Counted from the first letter of the stretch, positions 48,297-60,537 are shown. The stretch is DNA of 64,000 nucleotides from an uncultured Opitutia bacterium (GCA_903872505.1 CAIQKV010000096.1:52532-116531); one strand, 5' to 3'. The notes: generated by a model from the sequence alone, not told the origin. Numbers and translations: made by a program.

Positions 48297-49937
48297 ATGC
48301 GCCAACGCGGGCTGAAAATCCTCCGCGTCGCCGGCGCGGCCGCGGTCTTCGCCGGGCTGACAGCGGCGCTGGTCGATTTCCGGGGTGCGGTCCCGCCGGT
48401 GGTCGGCCAGGGGCTCGCCTCCATCCAGTTCGTTCCGTCCGCGGTCGCGCTGGCCACCGGGGCGGGCGTCGCGCTGGCCTGCCTCGTCATCCTCGTGGTG
48501 ACGCTGGCTGCCGGGAGAATTTATTGCTCGGCTATCTGTCCCCTGGGCATTTTCCAGGACATCGTGGCGCGGCTGGCGGGGTGGGTGAGGGGAAAGAAAG
48601 CGTTGCTGCCCTACCGGCCGGCGCGGACCTGGATCCGGCAGCTGTTTCTCTGGGGCGGCGTGGCCGGCATGGTCGCCGGCGGGGCGGGACTCACGCTCTC
48701 CCTCCTCGATCCCTACAGTATTTACGGGCGGATCGCCTCCGGCCTGTTTCGCCCGGTCGTCACGCTGGCCAACAATGCGCTGGTCGACCTGATCCGGGCG
48801 CTCGGCGGCGAGAGTCTCTATCGCGTCATCCCGCCCTGGGCCGGCGTTGCCGCCCTCGCCGTGCCGGCTGTCATGCTGGCGCTGGTCGCCGGGCTCGCGG
48901 CGTGGCGGGGCCGGATTTATTGCAACACGGTCTGCCCGGTGGGGACGCTCCTCGGCCTCGTTTCCGCCCGGAGCGCGTGGCAACTCTCCCTTGACCCGGG
49001 AGCGTGCCGCAAATGCGGCGACTGCCTGCGCGACTGCAAGGCGCAGTGCATTGATCTCCGCTCCGGCACGATCGATTCCTCGCGCTGCGTCGCCTGCTAC
49101 AACTGCCTCGATGCCTGTCGTGAAGCCGGCATCGGTTACCGCTGGACCTGGCGGAAGCGGAGCGCGAAGCCCGCGTCGCCGCCGGTACCCGGGGCGAACC
49201 ACGCGGCTTCCGCGGCCGACCCGCAGCGCCGCGCGTTCATCGCCACCGCGGTGCTCTCGCTCACCACCATCGCCGGGGCGGACCGGTTGCTGGCTGTCAC
49301 GGCAGCGGGCAACGATCCGTCCGCCCGTCCGGGCGCGAAGGATGAAAAGTCCCCCACCGGAAGCCGCCGGCCCAATTACAGCCGAGCGATCTGTCCGCCG
49401 GGCGCCGGGAGCGTGGATCGTTTCCTGGATACCTGCACCGCCTGCCACCTGTGCGTCAGCGCCTGCCCGACCCACGTGCTGCAACCGGCGTTCCTCGAAT
49501 ACGGGTTCCTGGGACTGCTCAAGCCGCGGCTCGATTACACGGACGCCTTCTGCAATTTCGACTGCCGGCGCTGCGCCGAAGTTTGTCCCGACGGCGCGCT
49601 GGGCCTGCTCCCGTTGGCGCAGAAACAAGTGACCCGGATCGGGGTGGCGGAGTTCGACGTGGAGCGCTGCATCGTGAAGACGAAAGGCACGGACTGCGCC
49701 GCGTGCTCGGAGCACTGTCCCACCAAGGCCGTCGATACCATTCCCTACGGTGACAATCTCCGGCTGCCCCAGGTCAACCAGGAGCTGTGCATCGGCTGCG
49801 GCGCCTGCGAATTTGCCTGCCCCTCCAAGCCGGACAAGGCCATCACCGTCGCGGGCCAGCGCCGGCACGACCAGGCAAAACGCGGCAAGGAGGAGAAGGC
49901 CCGGGATCCCCGGCGGGGAAATGCCTTTCCGTTCTAA
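48297..49937 (+). CDS. Membrane polyferredoxin (NapH-like plus NapG-like fusion)
   Basis: YCSAICPLGIFQD, YCNTVCPVGTLLG, CRKCGDCLRDCKAQC, CTACHLCVSACPTHVL, CIGCGACEFACPS; TM helices; internal RRAFIATAVLSL segment. Confidence 0.88.
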   Translation: MRQRGLKILRVAGAAAVFAGLTAALVDFRGAVPPVVGQGLASIQFVPSAVALATGAGVALACLVILVVTLAAGRIYCSAICPLGIFQDIVARLAGWVRGKKALLPYRPARTWIRQLFLWGGVAGMVAGGAGLTLSLLDPYSIYGRIASGLFRPVVTLANNALVDLIRALGGESLYRVIPPWAGVAALAVPAVMLALVAGLAAWRGRIYCNTVCPVGTLLGLVSARSAWQLSLDPGACRKCGDCLRDCKAQCIDLRSGTIDSSRCVACYNCLDACREAGIGYRWTWRKRSAKPASPPVPGANHAASAADPQRRAFIATAVLSLTTIAGADRLLAVTAAGNDPSARPGAKDEKSPTGSRRPNYSRAICPPGAGSVDRFLDTCTACHLCVSACPTHVLQPAFLEYGFLGLLKPRLDYTDAFCNFDCRRCAEVCPDGALGLLPLAQKQVTRIGVAEFDVERCIVKTKGTDCAACSEHCPTKAVDTIPYGDNLRLPQVNQELCIGCGACEFACPSKPDKAITVAGQRRHDQAKRGKEEKARDPRRGNAFPF

Positions 49938-49970
49938 CCGGGGATGGGGCGACGGATCCGGGCGGTTCGC

Positions 49971-50393
49971 TCAGCCGGCGGTGCCGTCCTTGCGCGAGTG
50001 CAGGCAGATCCGGTTGCCGGCGGGGTCGGCGATCCAGGCCATCCAGCAGACGCGGGTCTCGACAGGCGGGATCAGGATTTTCACGCCGCGTTTCCGGCAC
50101 TTGGCGATGGCGCCGGGCACATCGTCAATGGCGAGGGCGACGCAGGGCGTGCCCATCCAGTTCCACTCGGGGCGGATGGTTTTCGAGGTGCCGTTGAGGC
50201 AGAGGGTGAGCGGCTCGGTGGCGAACTCGCTCCAGAATTCGGTCCACTCGGCGCCGCGCCGGAATCCAAAGAGTTTCTGGTAGAACGCGCGGGTTTTGCG
50301 GACGTCCTTCGCGTTGTACATCACGAAGTCGAGCGCGCGGACAGGGATGACGGCCTTGCGAGTGGAGAGGGATTTCTTCCGGGGGCGGGGCAT
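49971..50393 (-). CDS. VOC/glyoxalase-family protein
   Basis: VRALDFVMYNAKDVRKTRAFYQKLFGF; VCWMAWIADPAGNRICLHSRK. Confidence 0.85.
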   Translation of the reverse strand: MPRPRKKSLSTRKAVIPVRALDFVMYNAKDVRKTRAFYQKLFGFRRGAEWTEFWSEFATEPLTLCLNGTSKTIRPEWNWMGTPCVALAIDDVPGAIAKCRKRGVKILIPPVETRVCWMAWIADPAGNRICLHSRKDGTAG

Positions 50394-50447
50394 GGTGGGC
50401 GAGCCGCCAGCGAAGCTTTCCCGGCGGCGGCTGGCAAATCCGGAAAC
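50391..50447. repeat. 57-bp dispersed repeat, copy 2 (over VOC gene start)
   Basis: 47/57 ungapped identity to 47115-47171. Confidence 0.85.
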
Positions 50448-50569
50448 TTCACACCGAATTAACGCTCCAGGCGGGTCCGCGGCCCTCCCCGCCCTTGCTT
50501 CGGGACTGCGGATTTTCAAGCTCAGCGGCGTCCGTTGGAATCTTCGTTCAACCCCAACCCCTGATCATC

Positions 50570-51379
50570 ATGGCCATAAAAATCTTCTCGAATCGTTTTG
50601 GCTGGGTCCCGGATCTTCCCGATCACCGCGACCACGTTTACGCGGCGCCGCAGAAAGTCGTCTCGCAACTGCCGCCGACCGCCGACCTGCGCAGGCAGTG
50701 CCCGGCCATTTACAACCAGGGCAACATCAGCTCCTGCACCGCGAACGCGATCGGAGCGGCGGTGCAGTTCACTCGCCGGAAGGAAAAACACCGGCCGGAT
50801 TTTGCGCCCTCGCGGCTGTTCATCTATTGGAACGAACGCAACATGGAGCACACGGTGCCCATCGACTGCGGCGCCCAGATTCGCAATGGCATCAAGGTCG
50901 TCAACAAGCTCGGCGTCTGTCCGGAGACCGCGTGGAGCTATGACGACACCCCGTCGGACCCGAAGACCTATCTCTGGCCGGCTGGCGCCAAGCCGACGGT
51001 CCAGCCGCCGAAGGAGTGCTTTGCCGCGGCGGTGAACTACCAGGCGATTGCCTACCAGCGCGTGGATCGTTCGCTCTCGCAGATGAAGGGCTGCCTGGCC
51101 TCGGGTTATCCCTTCGTCTTCGGTTTCACCGTGTATGAGTCGTTCCAGAGCGCCGCCGTGGCCAAGACCGGGGTGCTCCCGATGCCGCTGCCGAATGAAA
51201 AGATGGATGGCGGGCATGCCGTCCTCGCGGTGGGCTACAACGACGCCAAGCAGGTTTTCATTGTGCGCAACTCCTGGGGCGCCGACTGGGGTCAAAAGGG
51301 GCATTTCACCATTCCCTACGCGTACCTGCTCGACTCCAATCTGTCGGACGACTTCTGGACGATTCGCGTCGTGGAGTAA
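50570..51379 (+). CDS. C1 (papain-like) peptidase, no signal peptide
   Basis: YNQGNISSCTANAIGAAVQF; GGHAVLAVGYND; VRNSWGADWGQKGHFTIPYAYL. Confidence 0.88.
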   Translation: MAIKIFSNRFGWVPDLPDHRDHVYAAPQKVVSQLPPTADLRRQCPAIYNQGNISSCTANAIGAAVQFTRRKEKHRPDFAPSRLFIYWNERNMEHTVPIDCGAQIRNGIKVVNKLGVCPETAWSYDDTPSDPKTYLWPAGAKPTVQPPKECFAAAVNYQAIAYQRVDRSLSQMKGCLASGYPFVFGFTVYESFQSAAVAKTGVLPMPLPNEKMDGGHAVLAVGYNDAKQVFIVRNSWGADWGQKGHFTIPYAYLLDSNLSDDFWTIRVVE

Positions 51380-51522
51380 GCGGGAGCGCGGGATAAACTC
51401 TCGGTACCATCCGGCGGCTGGCTCGCCGGATGGCACTGCCGCGGGCTTGTTTCGGGGGCGGGTTTTCGCCATTTTCGGTTGTCCGCCAACCCCGGCGGGC
51501 ATCACCCCAATCCCACTACCCC

Positions 51523-51936
51523 ATGAACAAGCAAGTTCTGATCTCGATCCTCGTTCTCTTCGTCGCCTCGCAGGCGTTTGATTTCGTCGTGCACGCCGTG
51601 CTCCTGCAGAAGGACTATGCGGCGCAGCCGGCGCTGATGCGCACCGAAGCCGGCCAGCAGCGGCATTTTCCCGCGATGCTGCTGGCGCACCTGTTGATCG
51701 CGGCCGGCGTCACCGCCATTTATCGGCGCGGTCGCGAGGCCGGCAAGGACTGGTTCGGCCAGGGCCTGCGCTTCGGGCTGTGGTTTGCGGTGGCGGCCAT
51801 CGTGCCGGGCTTTCTGATCTACTATGCGGTGCAGCCCGTCGGGCTGACGGTGGCGGTGAAGCAGGTCTGCTTCGGCGGCGTGGCGACGGTGCTGCTCGGC
51901 ATCGTGGCCGCGGCGCTGAACAAGCAGGCCGCCTGA
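51523..51936 (+). CDS. Small multi-pass membrane protein
   Basis: 138 aa; four hydrophobic segments. Confidence 0.7.
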   Translation: MNKQVLISILVLFVASQAFDFVVHAVLLQKDYAAQPALMRTEAGQQRHFPAMLLAHLLIAAGVTAIYRRGREAGKDWFGQGLRFGLWFAVAAIVPGFLIYYAVQPVGLTVAVKQVCFGGVATVLLGIVAAALNKQAA

Positions 51937-51972
51937 CGCCCGGGCCGTGATCCCGCCGCGAGCTGGGCGGGA

Positions 51973-52335
51973 TCAGGCCTTCGCCGGTGCACGCAGCGCC
52001 AGCGCGGTCCAGATCGCGGCGGCCAGATCCACCGCGCCCAACAGGGCCAGCGTCGCCGGGGCCAGCCCGAGCAGCACGAAGGCGGTGAAGACAACGAAGA
52101 CCATCACGCGCGCCGTGACCGTCCACCGGAAGAAGACGGTCAACTCCGAGCGCGCCGCCTGAATGTAATAGTACGCCAGGACGAGGGTGACCACGCCGAG
52201 GACGCGGGGCCAGATCTCCGCGCTGGCCGGGAGCCGAAGCATGCCAAACAGGATGTTGGGGGAGGCGATCAAGCCAATACCCATGCCGGTCAGATAGAGG
52301 CCAAAGGTGAGGATACTACGGGCGGCGCGGGTCAT
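51973..52335 (-). CDS. Small multi-pass membrane protein
   Basis: 120 aa; hydrophobic segments ILTFGLYLTGMGIGLIAS, VLGVVTLVLAYYYIQA. Confidence 0.7.
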   Translation of the reverse strand: MTRAARSILTFGLYLTGMGIGLIASPNILFGMLRLPASAEIWPRVLGVVTLVLAYYYIQAARSELTVFFRWTVTARVMVFVVFTAFVLLGLAPATLALLGAVDLAAAIWTALALRAPAKA

Positions 52336-52462
52336 GGGAATGGGTTATTTGATGAACGGCGTGACGGACTCATACACGGCATGGTTTCGAGTTTGGTGCG
52401 GTTGGCGAAGTGGGCTGAGTTGCGGTGACCGGGCCTGCCGCCGGGCGCAGCGCCGGCGGCGG

Positions 52463-53662
52463 CTAGTATTCGCGCAGGGCGGCGGCGATCGGCAGGCGGG
52501 CGGCGCGGATCGCGGGCAGCAGCCCGCCGATGAGCCCGATCAGGGTCGCCCAGACCACGCCCTGCAGGAGCAGTTGCGGCGTGACGGCGAACGCGAATGC
52601 CACCTGGCTGAAGCTCTGCCAGTTCATGGTCGCGGCGTGGAGGTTGTTGAAGGCCAGGTAGGCCAGGCCGCCGCCGACCGTCCCGCCGAGCAGCGCCAGC
52701 AGGAGCGACTCGATCATCAGCGCGGCGATGACGGCGCCGTTCCCGAACCCCAGCGCGCGCAGCGTGCCGATCTCCCGCGTGCGGACCGCGACGGCGCTGT
52801 ACATCGTGTTGAGCGCGCCGAACACCGCGCCGATGGCCATCAGGAACGCGATCAGGAAGCCCAGCGTCGTGATCAGCCGGGTGATGGCCTCCGACTGCTC
52901 GGCATAGTGCTCGGACTGGCGCAGCACCTTCACGCTGAGCTGCGGGTTCGAGGTCAGCGCGTCCTTGAACTGCGCGAACGCCGCCGCCGAATTCAGCCGC
53001 GCATAGACCGACTGGAACGAGTCGCCGCGGTGGTACGCATCCTGGAGCACCCGGGCGTCGGTCCAGATTTCCGACTCCGCGACGCCGCCGTTGGCGGTGA
53101 ACACGCCGACGACCGGCCAGGACTCGCGCCCCACCTTGATCGTCCCGCCGACCTCGAGGCCGGCGAACTCACGGGCGGCCCCGGCGCCCACCACGACCTC
53201 GTTCCGGCCCCAGGCAAACATGCGCCCCGCGGTGAGCGTCAGGTGGTCGCGCACGGCCAGCGCCGCGGCTTCCACGCCGCGCAGCGGCACGTTGGCGTCG
53301 GTGTGCGTCGAGCGCTTCGGGAGGTTGATGATGACAAACAGCTCGGCGGAGGCGAGCGGGCCCGCCGCGTTGCGCGCCACGCCCGGGGCATCGGCGATGA
53401 GCCGCGCCTCGTTGCGGCCGAAGCCGCTGACCATCTCGGAGTCGGCGCCGCTGCGCAGGACGATGGCGGCATCCGGCGAGCCCGAGGCCAGCATCGTCCG
53501 CCGGAAGCCGGCGGCGATCGACAGCACGCCCACCAGCACCAGCACGACGCCGGCGATGCCGATGATCGTGGCGGAGACCGCGCCGCGGCGCTGCGGGATG
53601 CTCATCAGCCCGAACTTCGCGATCGCGCCGACCTGGGAGAACCAGTTGAGGAGGCCGGCCAT
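52463..53662 (-). CDS. ABC transporter permease (FtsX/MacB)
   Basis: GAVFGALNTMYSAVAVRTREIGTLRALGFGNGAVIAALMIESLLLALLGG. Confidence 0.9.
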   Translation of the reverse strand: MAGLLNWFSQVGAIAKFGLMSIPQRRGAVSATIIGIAGVVLVLVGVLSIAAGFRRTMLASGSPDAAIVLRSGADSEMVSGFGRNEARLIADAPGVARNAAGPLASAELFVIINLPKRSTHTDANVPLRGVEAAALAVRDHLTLTAGRMFAWGRNEVVVGAGAAREFAGLEVGGTIKVGRESWPVVGVFTANGGVAESEIWTDARVLQDAYHRGDSFQSVYARLNSAAAFAQFKDALTSNPQLSVKVLRQSEHYAEQSEAITRLITTLGFLIAFLMAIGAVFGALNTMYSAVAVRTREIGTLRALGFGNGAVIAALMIESLLLALLGGTVGGGLAYLAFNNLHAATMNWQSFSQVAFAFAVTPQLLLQGVVWATLIGLIGGLLPAIRAARLPIAAALREY

Positions 53663-53663
53663 G

Positions 53664-54811
53664 TCAGAGTCTCCTCAGGGCGTCCGCGACGCGCAGGCGG
53701 GTGGCCTGCCGCGCGGGCAGGAGGCCGGTGACCAGGCCGAGGGCGAGGCTGAGGCCGAAGCCGAGCAGCAGATCGCGCCCCGGGAGGAAGAACATCGGCA
53801 AGAGGCCGCCGGTGGGATCGCCGCGGGCGATGATCAGCCAGGCCAGGCCCAGCCCGAGCCCGCCGCCGAGGACGGTGAGCAGGCATGATTCCGCCAGCAC
53901 CAGGCCGAGGACCTGGCCGTTGGTGAAGCCGATCGCCTTCAGCACGCCCAGCTCGCCGATGCGCTCGCGCACCGCCTGGGACATGGTGCTGCCCGTGACC
54001 AGCAGGATGGTGAAGAACACGGCGCCGAGAATGCCGGCGACAATCAGGGTGATGTTGCCGACCTGGTTCGCCCAGGCCTGGACGAAGGCGCCCTCGGGCT
54101 CGGTCTTGGTCTCCGCCGGCGAGTTCGCGAACTCCTCGTCCACCCGCCGGGCGGTGTCCGCCGCCTGCGCCGGATCCTTCACCCGGATCGTGTACCAGCC
54201 GACCAGGCCCTGGCCCCAGTTCTGGGTCTGCCGGACCTCGTCAAAATAATCGTAGCGGAAGTACAACGCGGTCGTGTCGGTGCCCTTGTCCCGGCCGTCG
54301 AAGATGCCGACGAGATCGAACTCCCAGGTCTTGCGCATCCAGATGGGCGACATGATGGGGATCCGGTCCCCGATCTTCCAGTGGAAGCGCTCGGCCGTCT
54401 TGCGGCCGACGATGGCGCCGGTCCGGGTCGCGAGCCACGCCCGCATCTGCTCCGGCGGCAGGATGAATTCCGGGTACATCGCCATGAACTCGGCGGGCAC
54501 CACGGGGCTTTGCATGAAGAAATTCTTCGGATCCTGGTAGATGCCGCCGAACCACGTCTGGTGCACCGCGGCGGCGACGCCGGGGATGCGCTCCATCCGC
54601 GCCTGGTAGGCCACGGGCAGCAGCTGGATGATGGAAACCTTGTGGCGCACGATCAGCCGGTCCGCGCCGGCCAGCTCGACGCCCCCGACCAGCGCCTGCC
54701 GGATCGCGGACAGGAACCCGAACAGGACGAACGCCACGAGCACGGTGAGCAGCGTCAGCGCCGTGCGGAGCTTCTTGCGGGTCAGGTTGCCCCAGATGAG
54801 GTGCAGGAATC

Positions 54812-54815
<4 letters not shown>
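53664..54815 (-). CDS. ABC transporter permease (FtsX/MacB)
   Basis: MRFLHLIWGNLTRKKLRTALTLLTVLVAFVLFG; TMSQAVRERIGELGVLKAIGFTNGQVLGLVLAESCLL. Confidence 0.9.
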
Positions 54816-55515
<700 letters not shown>

Positions 55516-55519
<4 letters not shown>

Positions 55520-56727
55520 AATTTCCTTGCGACGGCCGCGGCCCCGTCGGCCAGGCCGGCGGGCGGATCGACGACGACCTGCTCCCCGGCGGACAGCCCG
55601 GCGTTCAGCAGCACGTCGCCGTCGTGGTTGCCGGCGATGGTGACGGCGCGGCGCTCGACCCGGCGGTCCCGGAGCACGAACACGACATCGTGGCCGTCCA
55701 CGCTGCGGACAGACTCCCGGGGCACGAGCACGGCGCGGGCGGCCCCGGCGGCCTCGGCGTCGCGGAAGCCCACCTTCACCGACATTTCCGGCAGGATGCG
55801 CGGGTCGGGCTGGTTGAAACCCACCCGCACGCGGACCGTGGATTTCTGCCGGTCGGCGGTCGGGATGATGGCGATCACGTGGCAGGGGATCTTCCAGTCG
55901 GGATAGGCGTCGAGCGTCGCCTCGACCGGCTGGCCCGCCGCGACGCGGTTGATGTAGCTCTCGTTGACGTCGATCTCGATCTCCAGCGAGTCCATGTCCA
56001 CGACGGTGCAGATGCCGGTGCGGGTAAAGCCGCCGGAGGACATCGGGGAGATCATCTCGCCCGGCTGCGCGTTCTTGGAAGTGACCACGCCCGCAAAGGG
56101 CGCGCGGATGACGGTGTCCTCGAGTTGCTGCTGCCAGACGGCCAGGGTGCGCTCGCTCACGGTGACGTCGGTCTGCTGCTGGGCGAGGCGCGCGCGCAGG
56201 GCGAGCACGGCGGCCTCGGCGTGGTCGTAATCGGACTGGGTCGCGACGGTCGCCGTGATCAGGGCCTTTTGGCGCTGCCATTCCTGCTCGGCCTCGCGGA
56301 GGCGCACGCGGGTCTCCTCCAGGGCGGCCTTGGCGGCCTCCACCTGCGCGCTGGCGAGGTGCAGGCTGGCCTGACCGTTCGTGTCGTCGAGCCGGGCGAG
56401 CACCTGGCCTTCGGTCACCTTCACGCCCTCCTCGATGAGCACCTCGGTGACCTTGCCGGTGATTTTCGAGGAGACCGTGGCCTCGCGGCGGGCGGTGACG
56501 TAACCGGAGGCATTCAGCACGGTGAGTCCGGGGCCGGGCGCCGCCTCGCGGGCGGCGGCGGTGCGAACCTCGATCGCCTTGGGACGCAGCACCTGCCAGG
56601 CCACGCCCGCCACGGCCAGGATCAGCACGACAATCACGATGGCGACGGGTGCCAGCTTCCGGGATGAATCAACGGGGTCGCCTCGCTTGATGCGCAGGTC
56701 GTCCAACCGCGGTGCGGGCGTGCTCAT
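55516..56727 (-). CDS. Efflux periplasmic adaptor (HlyD/MFP) subunit
   Basis: GKVTEVLIEEGVKVTEGQVLARLDDTNGQA; DTVIRAPFAGVVTSKNAQPGEMISPMSSGG. Confidence 0.9.
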
Positions 56728-56799
56728 GATGGGCGACTCATGTAAAAAACCGCCGGCGGGTCAATGGTCTTGGAACGGAGTGGCCGGGGTGCCGCCGGG

Positions 56800-58278
56800 C
56801 TACCTGACGAAAGCACCCACGAACTCGTGCACGGGCATGGCCTCGAGCTTGGCGCGGTCGGCAAAGAGGGACATGAGCTGCGCCGATCGCGCCTTGCCGT
56901 AGTGCGTCGTGAACGCGGCGGCGGCTTTCTGCTGCAGGAGCGGGATGCCCTCCTGGCGGCGGCGGCGGTGGCCGAGCGGATACTCCACCTCGACCCGGGC
57001 GGTCTTGGTGCCGTCCTTGAAGAACACCTGCACGGCGTTCGCGATGGAGCGCTTTTCCGGGTCGAGGTAGTCCTGCGAATACTGCCCGTTCTCAGTGACG
57101 GTCATCTTGGCGCGGAGGGCGTCGATGCGCGGGTCGGCGGCGGCCCCGTCCTCATAGTGGCCGGCGTGGAGCGTGCCATGGATGAGGCCGATGGCGGTCA
57201 TGTACTGGAGGCAGTGGTCGCGGTCGGCGGGGTTGTGGAGCGGGCCGGTCTTGTCGATGATGCGAATGGCCGACTCGTGCGTGGTCAGCTCGACGCGGGC
57301 GATCTGGGCGAGGCGGTCCTTCACGAGCGGATGGAGCTGCACGGCGCATTCGACGGTGGTTTGCGCATGAAACTCGGCGGGGAAGGAAATCTTGAAGAGG
57401 ACGTTTTCCATCACGTAGCTGCCGAGCGGGCGGGCGAGCCTGACCGGGTTGCCCTGGAAACAGGCGTCCTGGAACCCCCAGGTTTTGGCGGTGAGGACGG
57501 AGGGGTAGCCCATCTCGCCGGTCAGCGCGATGAGCGCGAGGCGGACGGCGCGGCTGGTGGCGTCGCCCGCGGCCCAGGACTTGCGCGAGCCGGTGTTGGG
57601 CGCGTGGCGGTAGGTGCGCAGCGCCGAGCCGTCGAGCCAGGCGTGGGAGAGGGCGTTGATGACCTGCCCGCGGTCGCCGCCCAGCAGGGCGGTGGTGACG
57701 GCGGTGGAGGCGACGCGCACCAGCAGGACGTGGTCGAGGCCGATGCAGTTGAAGGAGTTTTCGAGGGCGAGCACGCCCTGGATCTCATGGGCCTTCACCA
57801 TCGCGCCGAGGACGTCCCCCATCGTGAATTTCGATTTTCGATGGGGGATTTTCGATTGGAAGGCGGCGGGTTCGAGGCCGGCTGCCTGATGGCGCGAGAG
57901 CCAGTCGGCGGTGGCGAGGATGGCGCCGAGGTTGTCGGACGGATGGCCCCATTCGGCGGCGAGCCAGGTGTCGTTGAAGTCGAGCCAGCGGACGATCGTG
58001 CCGAGGTTGAAGGCGGCCTGCACGGGGTCGAGTTCGTGGCCGGTCCCGGGCACGCGCGCGCCGCAGGCGATGGTGGTGCCGGGCACGACGGGGCCGAGGA
58101 GCTTGGTGCAGGCGGGGTAGGCGAGCGCCATGATGCCGCAGGCCAGCGTGTCGGCGAGGCACCAGCGGGCCGTGTCGAGGGCCTCGTCGCTGGTGATCCG
58201 GGCGCCGAGCGCGTAGTCGGCGAGATCGGTGAGGAGCTTATCCGGCGCGGGGCGGACGTTGGAGATGGGGGAAGACAT
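56800..58278 (-). CDS. prpD: 2-methylcitrate dehydratase (MmgE/PrpD family)
   Basis: [69 protein letters not shown]. Confidence 0.9.
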   Translation of the reverse strand: MSSPISNVRPAPDKLLTDLADYALGARITSDEALDTARWCLADTLACGIMALAYPACTKLLGPVVPGTTIACGARVPGTGHELDPVQAAFNLGTIVRWLDFNDTWLAAEWGHPSDNLGAILATADWLSRHQAAGLEPAAFQSKIPHRKSKFTMGDVLGAMVKAHEIQGVLALENSFNCIGLDHVLLVRVASTAVTTALLGGDRGQVINALSHAWLDGSALRTYRHAPNTGSRKSWAAGDATSRAVRLALIALTGEMGYPSVLTAKTWGFQDACFQGNPVRLARPLGSYVMENVLFKISFPAEFHAQTTVECAVQLHPLVKDRLAQIARVELTTHESAIRIIDKTGPLHNPADRDHCLQYMTAIGLIHGTLHAGHYEDGAAADPRIDALRAKMTVTENGQYSQDYLDPEKRSIANAVQVFFKDGTKTARVEVEYPLGHRRRRQEGIPLLQQKAAAAFTTHYGKARSAQLMSLFADRAKLEAMPVHEFVGAFVR

Positions 58279-58363
58279 CGAGATTAACCGCTGGGGCACT
58301 GGGAACACGGAGCGCAGGTCATGAGTTTGAACCCGATCCCGGTGAACACGGTGCCGCGGAAGC

Positions 58364-59533
58364 TCAGGTTCGGGATGCGAGGGGGATGAACGGGCGGGGC
58401 TCCGGCCCGGTGTAGTTGGCGCCGGGGCGGATGATCTTGCCGTCGACGCGCTGCTCGACGACGTGCGCGGCCCAGCCGGCGGTGCGCGCCATCACAAAGA
58501 GCGGCGTGAACATCAGTTTCGGCACGCCAAGGCGGTGGTAGGCGACGGCGCTGTACCAGTCGAGGTTGGGGAACATCGCCTTCTCCGCCCACATAAGCGT
58601 TTCGATCCGCTCGGCGACGGCAAAGAGCGCCAGGTCGCGGTCATCCTCGGAGAGCTTGCGGGCGATCGCCTTGATGATCGGGTTGCGCGGGTCGCCGATG
58701 GTGTAAACGGGATGGCCGAAGCCGAGGATGATTTCCTTGCGGGCCAGGCGGGCGCGAATGTCGGCCTCGGCCTCCTCCGGCGTGCGGTAGCGCTGCTGGA
58801 TGTCGAGCGCGACCTCGTTGGCGCCGCCGTGCTTGGGGCCGCGCAGGGCGCCGATGGCGCCGGTGATGCAGGAATAGAGGTCGGACCCGGTGCCGGCGAT
58901 GACGCGGGCGGTGAAGGTGGACGCGTTGAACTCGTGCTCGGCGTACAGGATGAGCGACCGGTCCAGCGCGCGGACCTGGTTGGGGGACGGCGGCCGCTGG
59001 TGCAGCAGGTGGAGAAAATGCGCGGCGAGGGACGGGTCGTCGGTTTCCACGTCGATCCGTCTCCCGCTCCTGGTGAAATGATGCCAGTAGAGCAGCATCG
59101 ACGGGAAGGCGGCGAGGAGCCGGTCGGCGATGGCCCGGGCGTGGTCGACGGTGGCGGCGTTGCCGCCGGCGGCGGGCAACGTTTCCGGCTCGAGCGTGCC
59201 GAGCATGGAGCAGCCGGTGCGGAGGACGTCCATCGGGTGGGCCCCGGCCGGAATCTGCTCGAGGACGGAGCGCAGCGCCCGCGGGAGCCCGCGGTGCCGG
59301 ACCAGCCGGGCCCGGTACACGCCCAGTTCCACATGATTGGGCAGCCGCTCGTGGATCAGCAGGTGCGCGACCTCCTCGTAGGTGGCCTGGGCGGCGATCT
59401 CCGCGATGTCGTAGCCGCGATAATGGAGGTCATTGCCGGTGTGCCCGACGGTGCAGACGGCGGTGTTGCCCGCGACGATGCCGGAAAGGGCGACGGACTT
59501 CTTGGCCTTGGGGGCGGGTTGGTCGGGGGACAT
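58364..59533 (-). CDS. prpC: Citrate/2-methylcitrate synthase
   Basis: [82 protein letters not shown]. Confidence 0.9.
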   Translation of the reverse strand: MSPDQPAPKAKKSVALSGIVAGNTAVCTVGHTGNDLHYRGYDIAEIAAQATYEEVAHLLIHERLPNHVELGVYRARLVRHRGLPRALRSVLEQIPAGAHPMDVLRTGCSMLGTLEPETLPAAGGNAATVDHARAIADRLLAAFPSMLLYWHHFTRSGRRIDVETDDPSLAAHFLHLLHQRPPSPNQVRALDRSLILYAEHEFNASTFTARVIAGTGSDLYSCITGAIGALRGPKHGGANEVALDIQQRYRTPEEAEADIRARLARKEIILGFGHPVYTIGDPRNPIIKAIARKLSEDDRDLALFAVAERIETLMWAEKAMFPNLDWYSAVAYHRLGVPKLMFTPLFVMARTAGWAAHVVEQRVDGKIIRPGANYTGPEPRPFIPLASRT

Positions 59534-59535
59534 GG

Positions 59536-60369
59536 TTACTTGGGCGGCGCGTAGCCGAGGATGTCGTAGAGTTCGGCCCGGGGCTGCATTTTGCCGACCA
59601 CGGACTGCTGGGTGCCGTCCCGCCGGATCGCCTGGTAAACCTCCCATGAGGCGGCGGCGGCCGCCCGGGAGGCGGAAAGCGGATAGAGCGCCATGGCGAC
59701 GCCGGCGCCGCGCAGCTCGGCCAAGGTGAACAATGGCGTGCGGCCGAACTCGGTGAGGTTGGCGAGCACCGGGACTTTCAGGGCGGCGGTGAACTGGCGG
59801 TAGTCGTCGAGGGTCGGCAGCGCCTCGGCGAAGATCATGTCGGCGCCGGCGGCGACGTAGGCCTGGGCGCGGGCGATGGCCGCGGGCACGCCCTCGCCGG
59901 CAGCGGCGTCGGTCCGGGCCATGATGACAAAGTCGCGGTCGGGCCGGCCCTGAACCGCGGCTTGCACGCGCGCGACCATCTCGGCGGTGGGGACGAGCTG
60001 CTTGCCCGGGAGGTGGCCGCAGAGCTTGGCCGGGATCTGGTCCTCCAGATGCACGCCCGCCGCGCCGGCGCCGGCGATCGCATGCACGGCGGCCGCGGGG
60101 TTGCTCCAGCCCGTGTCGATATCCACCAGCAGGGGAAGATCCACGCGGCGGACAATGCGGTGAACATCAGGCAGGACGTCGCTGAGGTCGGTTTCACCGT
60201 TGTCGGGAATCCCGTAGGAGTGGTTGGCGATGCCGGCGCCGGAGAGATAGAGGGCGCGAAAGCCGGCGCGGGCGGCGAGCAGTGCGGCATAGGCGTTGAT
60301 GACCCCGGCGATCTGGAGGGGGCGTTCTTCGGCGAGCGCGAGCCGGAAAAGGGAACCGGGGGTGGCCAT
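59536..60369 (-). CDS. prpB: Methylisocitrate lyase (PEP mutase/isocitrate lyase family)
   Basis: [78 protein letters not shown]. Confidence 0.92.
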   Translation of the reverse strand: MATPGSLFRLALAEERPLQIAGVINAYAALLAARAGFRALYLSGAGIANHSYGIPDNGETDLSDVLPDVHRIVRRVDLPLLVDIDTGWSNPAAAVHAIAGAGAAGVHLEDQIPAKLCGHLPGKQLVPTAEMVARVQAAVQGRPDRDFVIMARTDAAAGEGVPAAIARAQAYVAAGADMIFAEALPTLDDYRQFTAALKVPVLANLTEFGRTPLFTLAELRGAGVAMALYPLSASRAAAAASWEVYQAIRRDGTQQSVVGKMQPRAELYDILGYAPPK

Positions 60370-60537
60370 GGGCGGGCGGGTCAGTCGTGCCGGCTCACTG
60401 AACTCTGCGCGGCGGCGGGTGCAAGGCTGGGAACCGGGATTTCATGGGGAAGGAGGGAAAGGCAGACCGGGCCGGACCAGCCGGGGGCGGTGACAAAAAG
60501 CAGGTTGGCGCGCGGGGTGCGCGGTGTCGAGTGCCAG

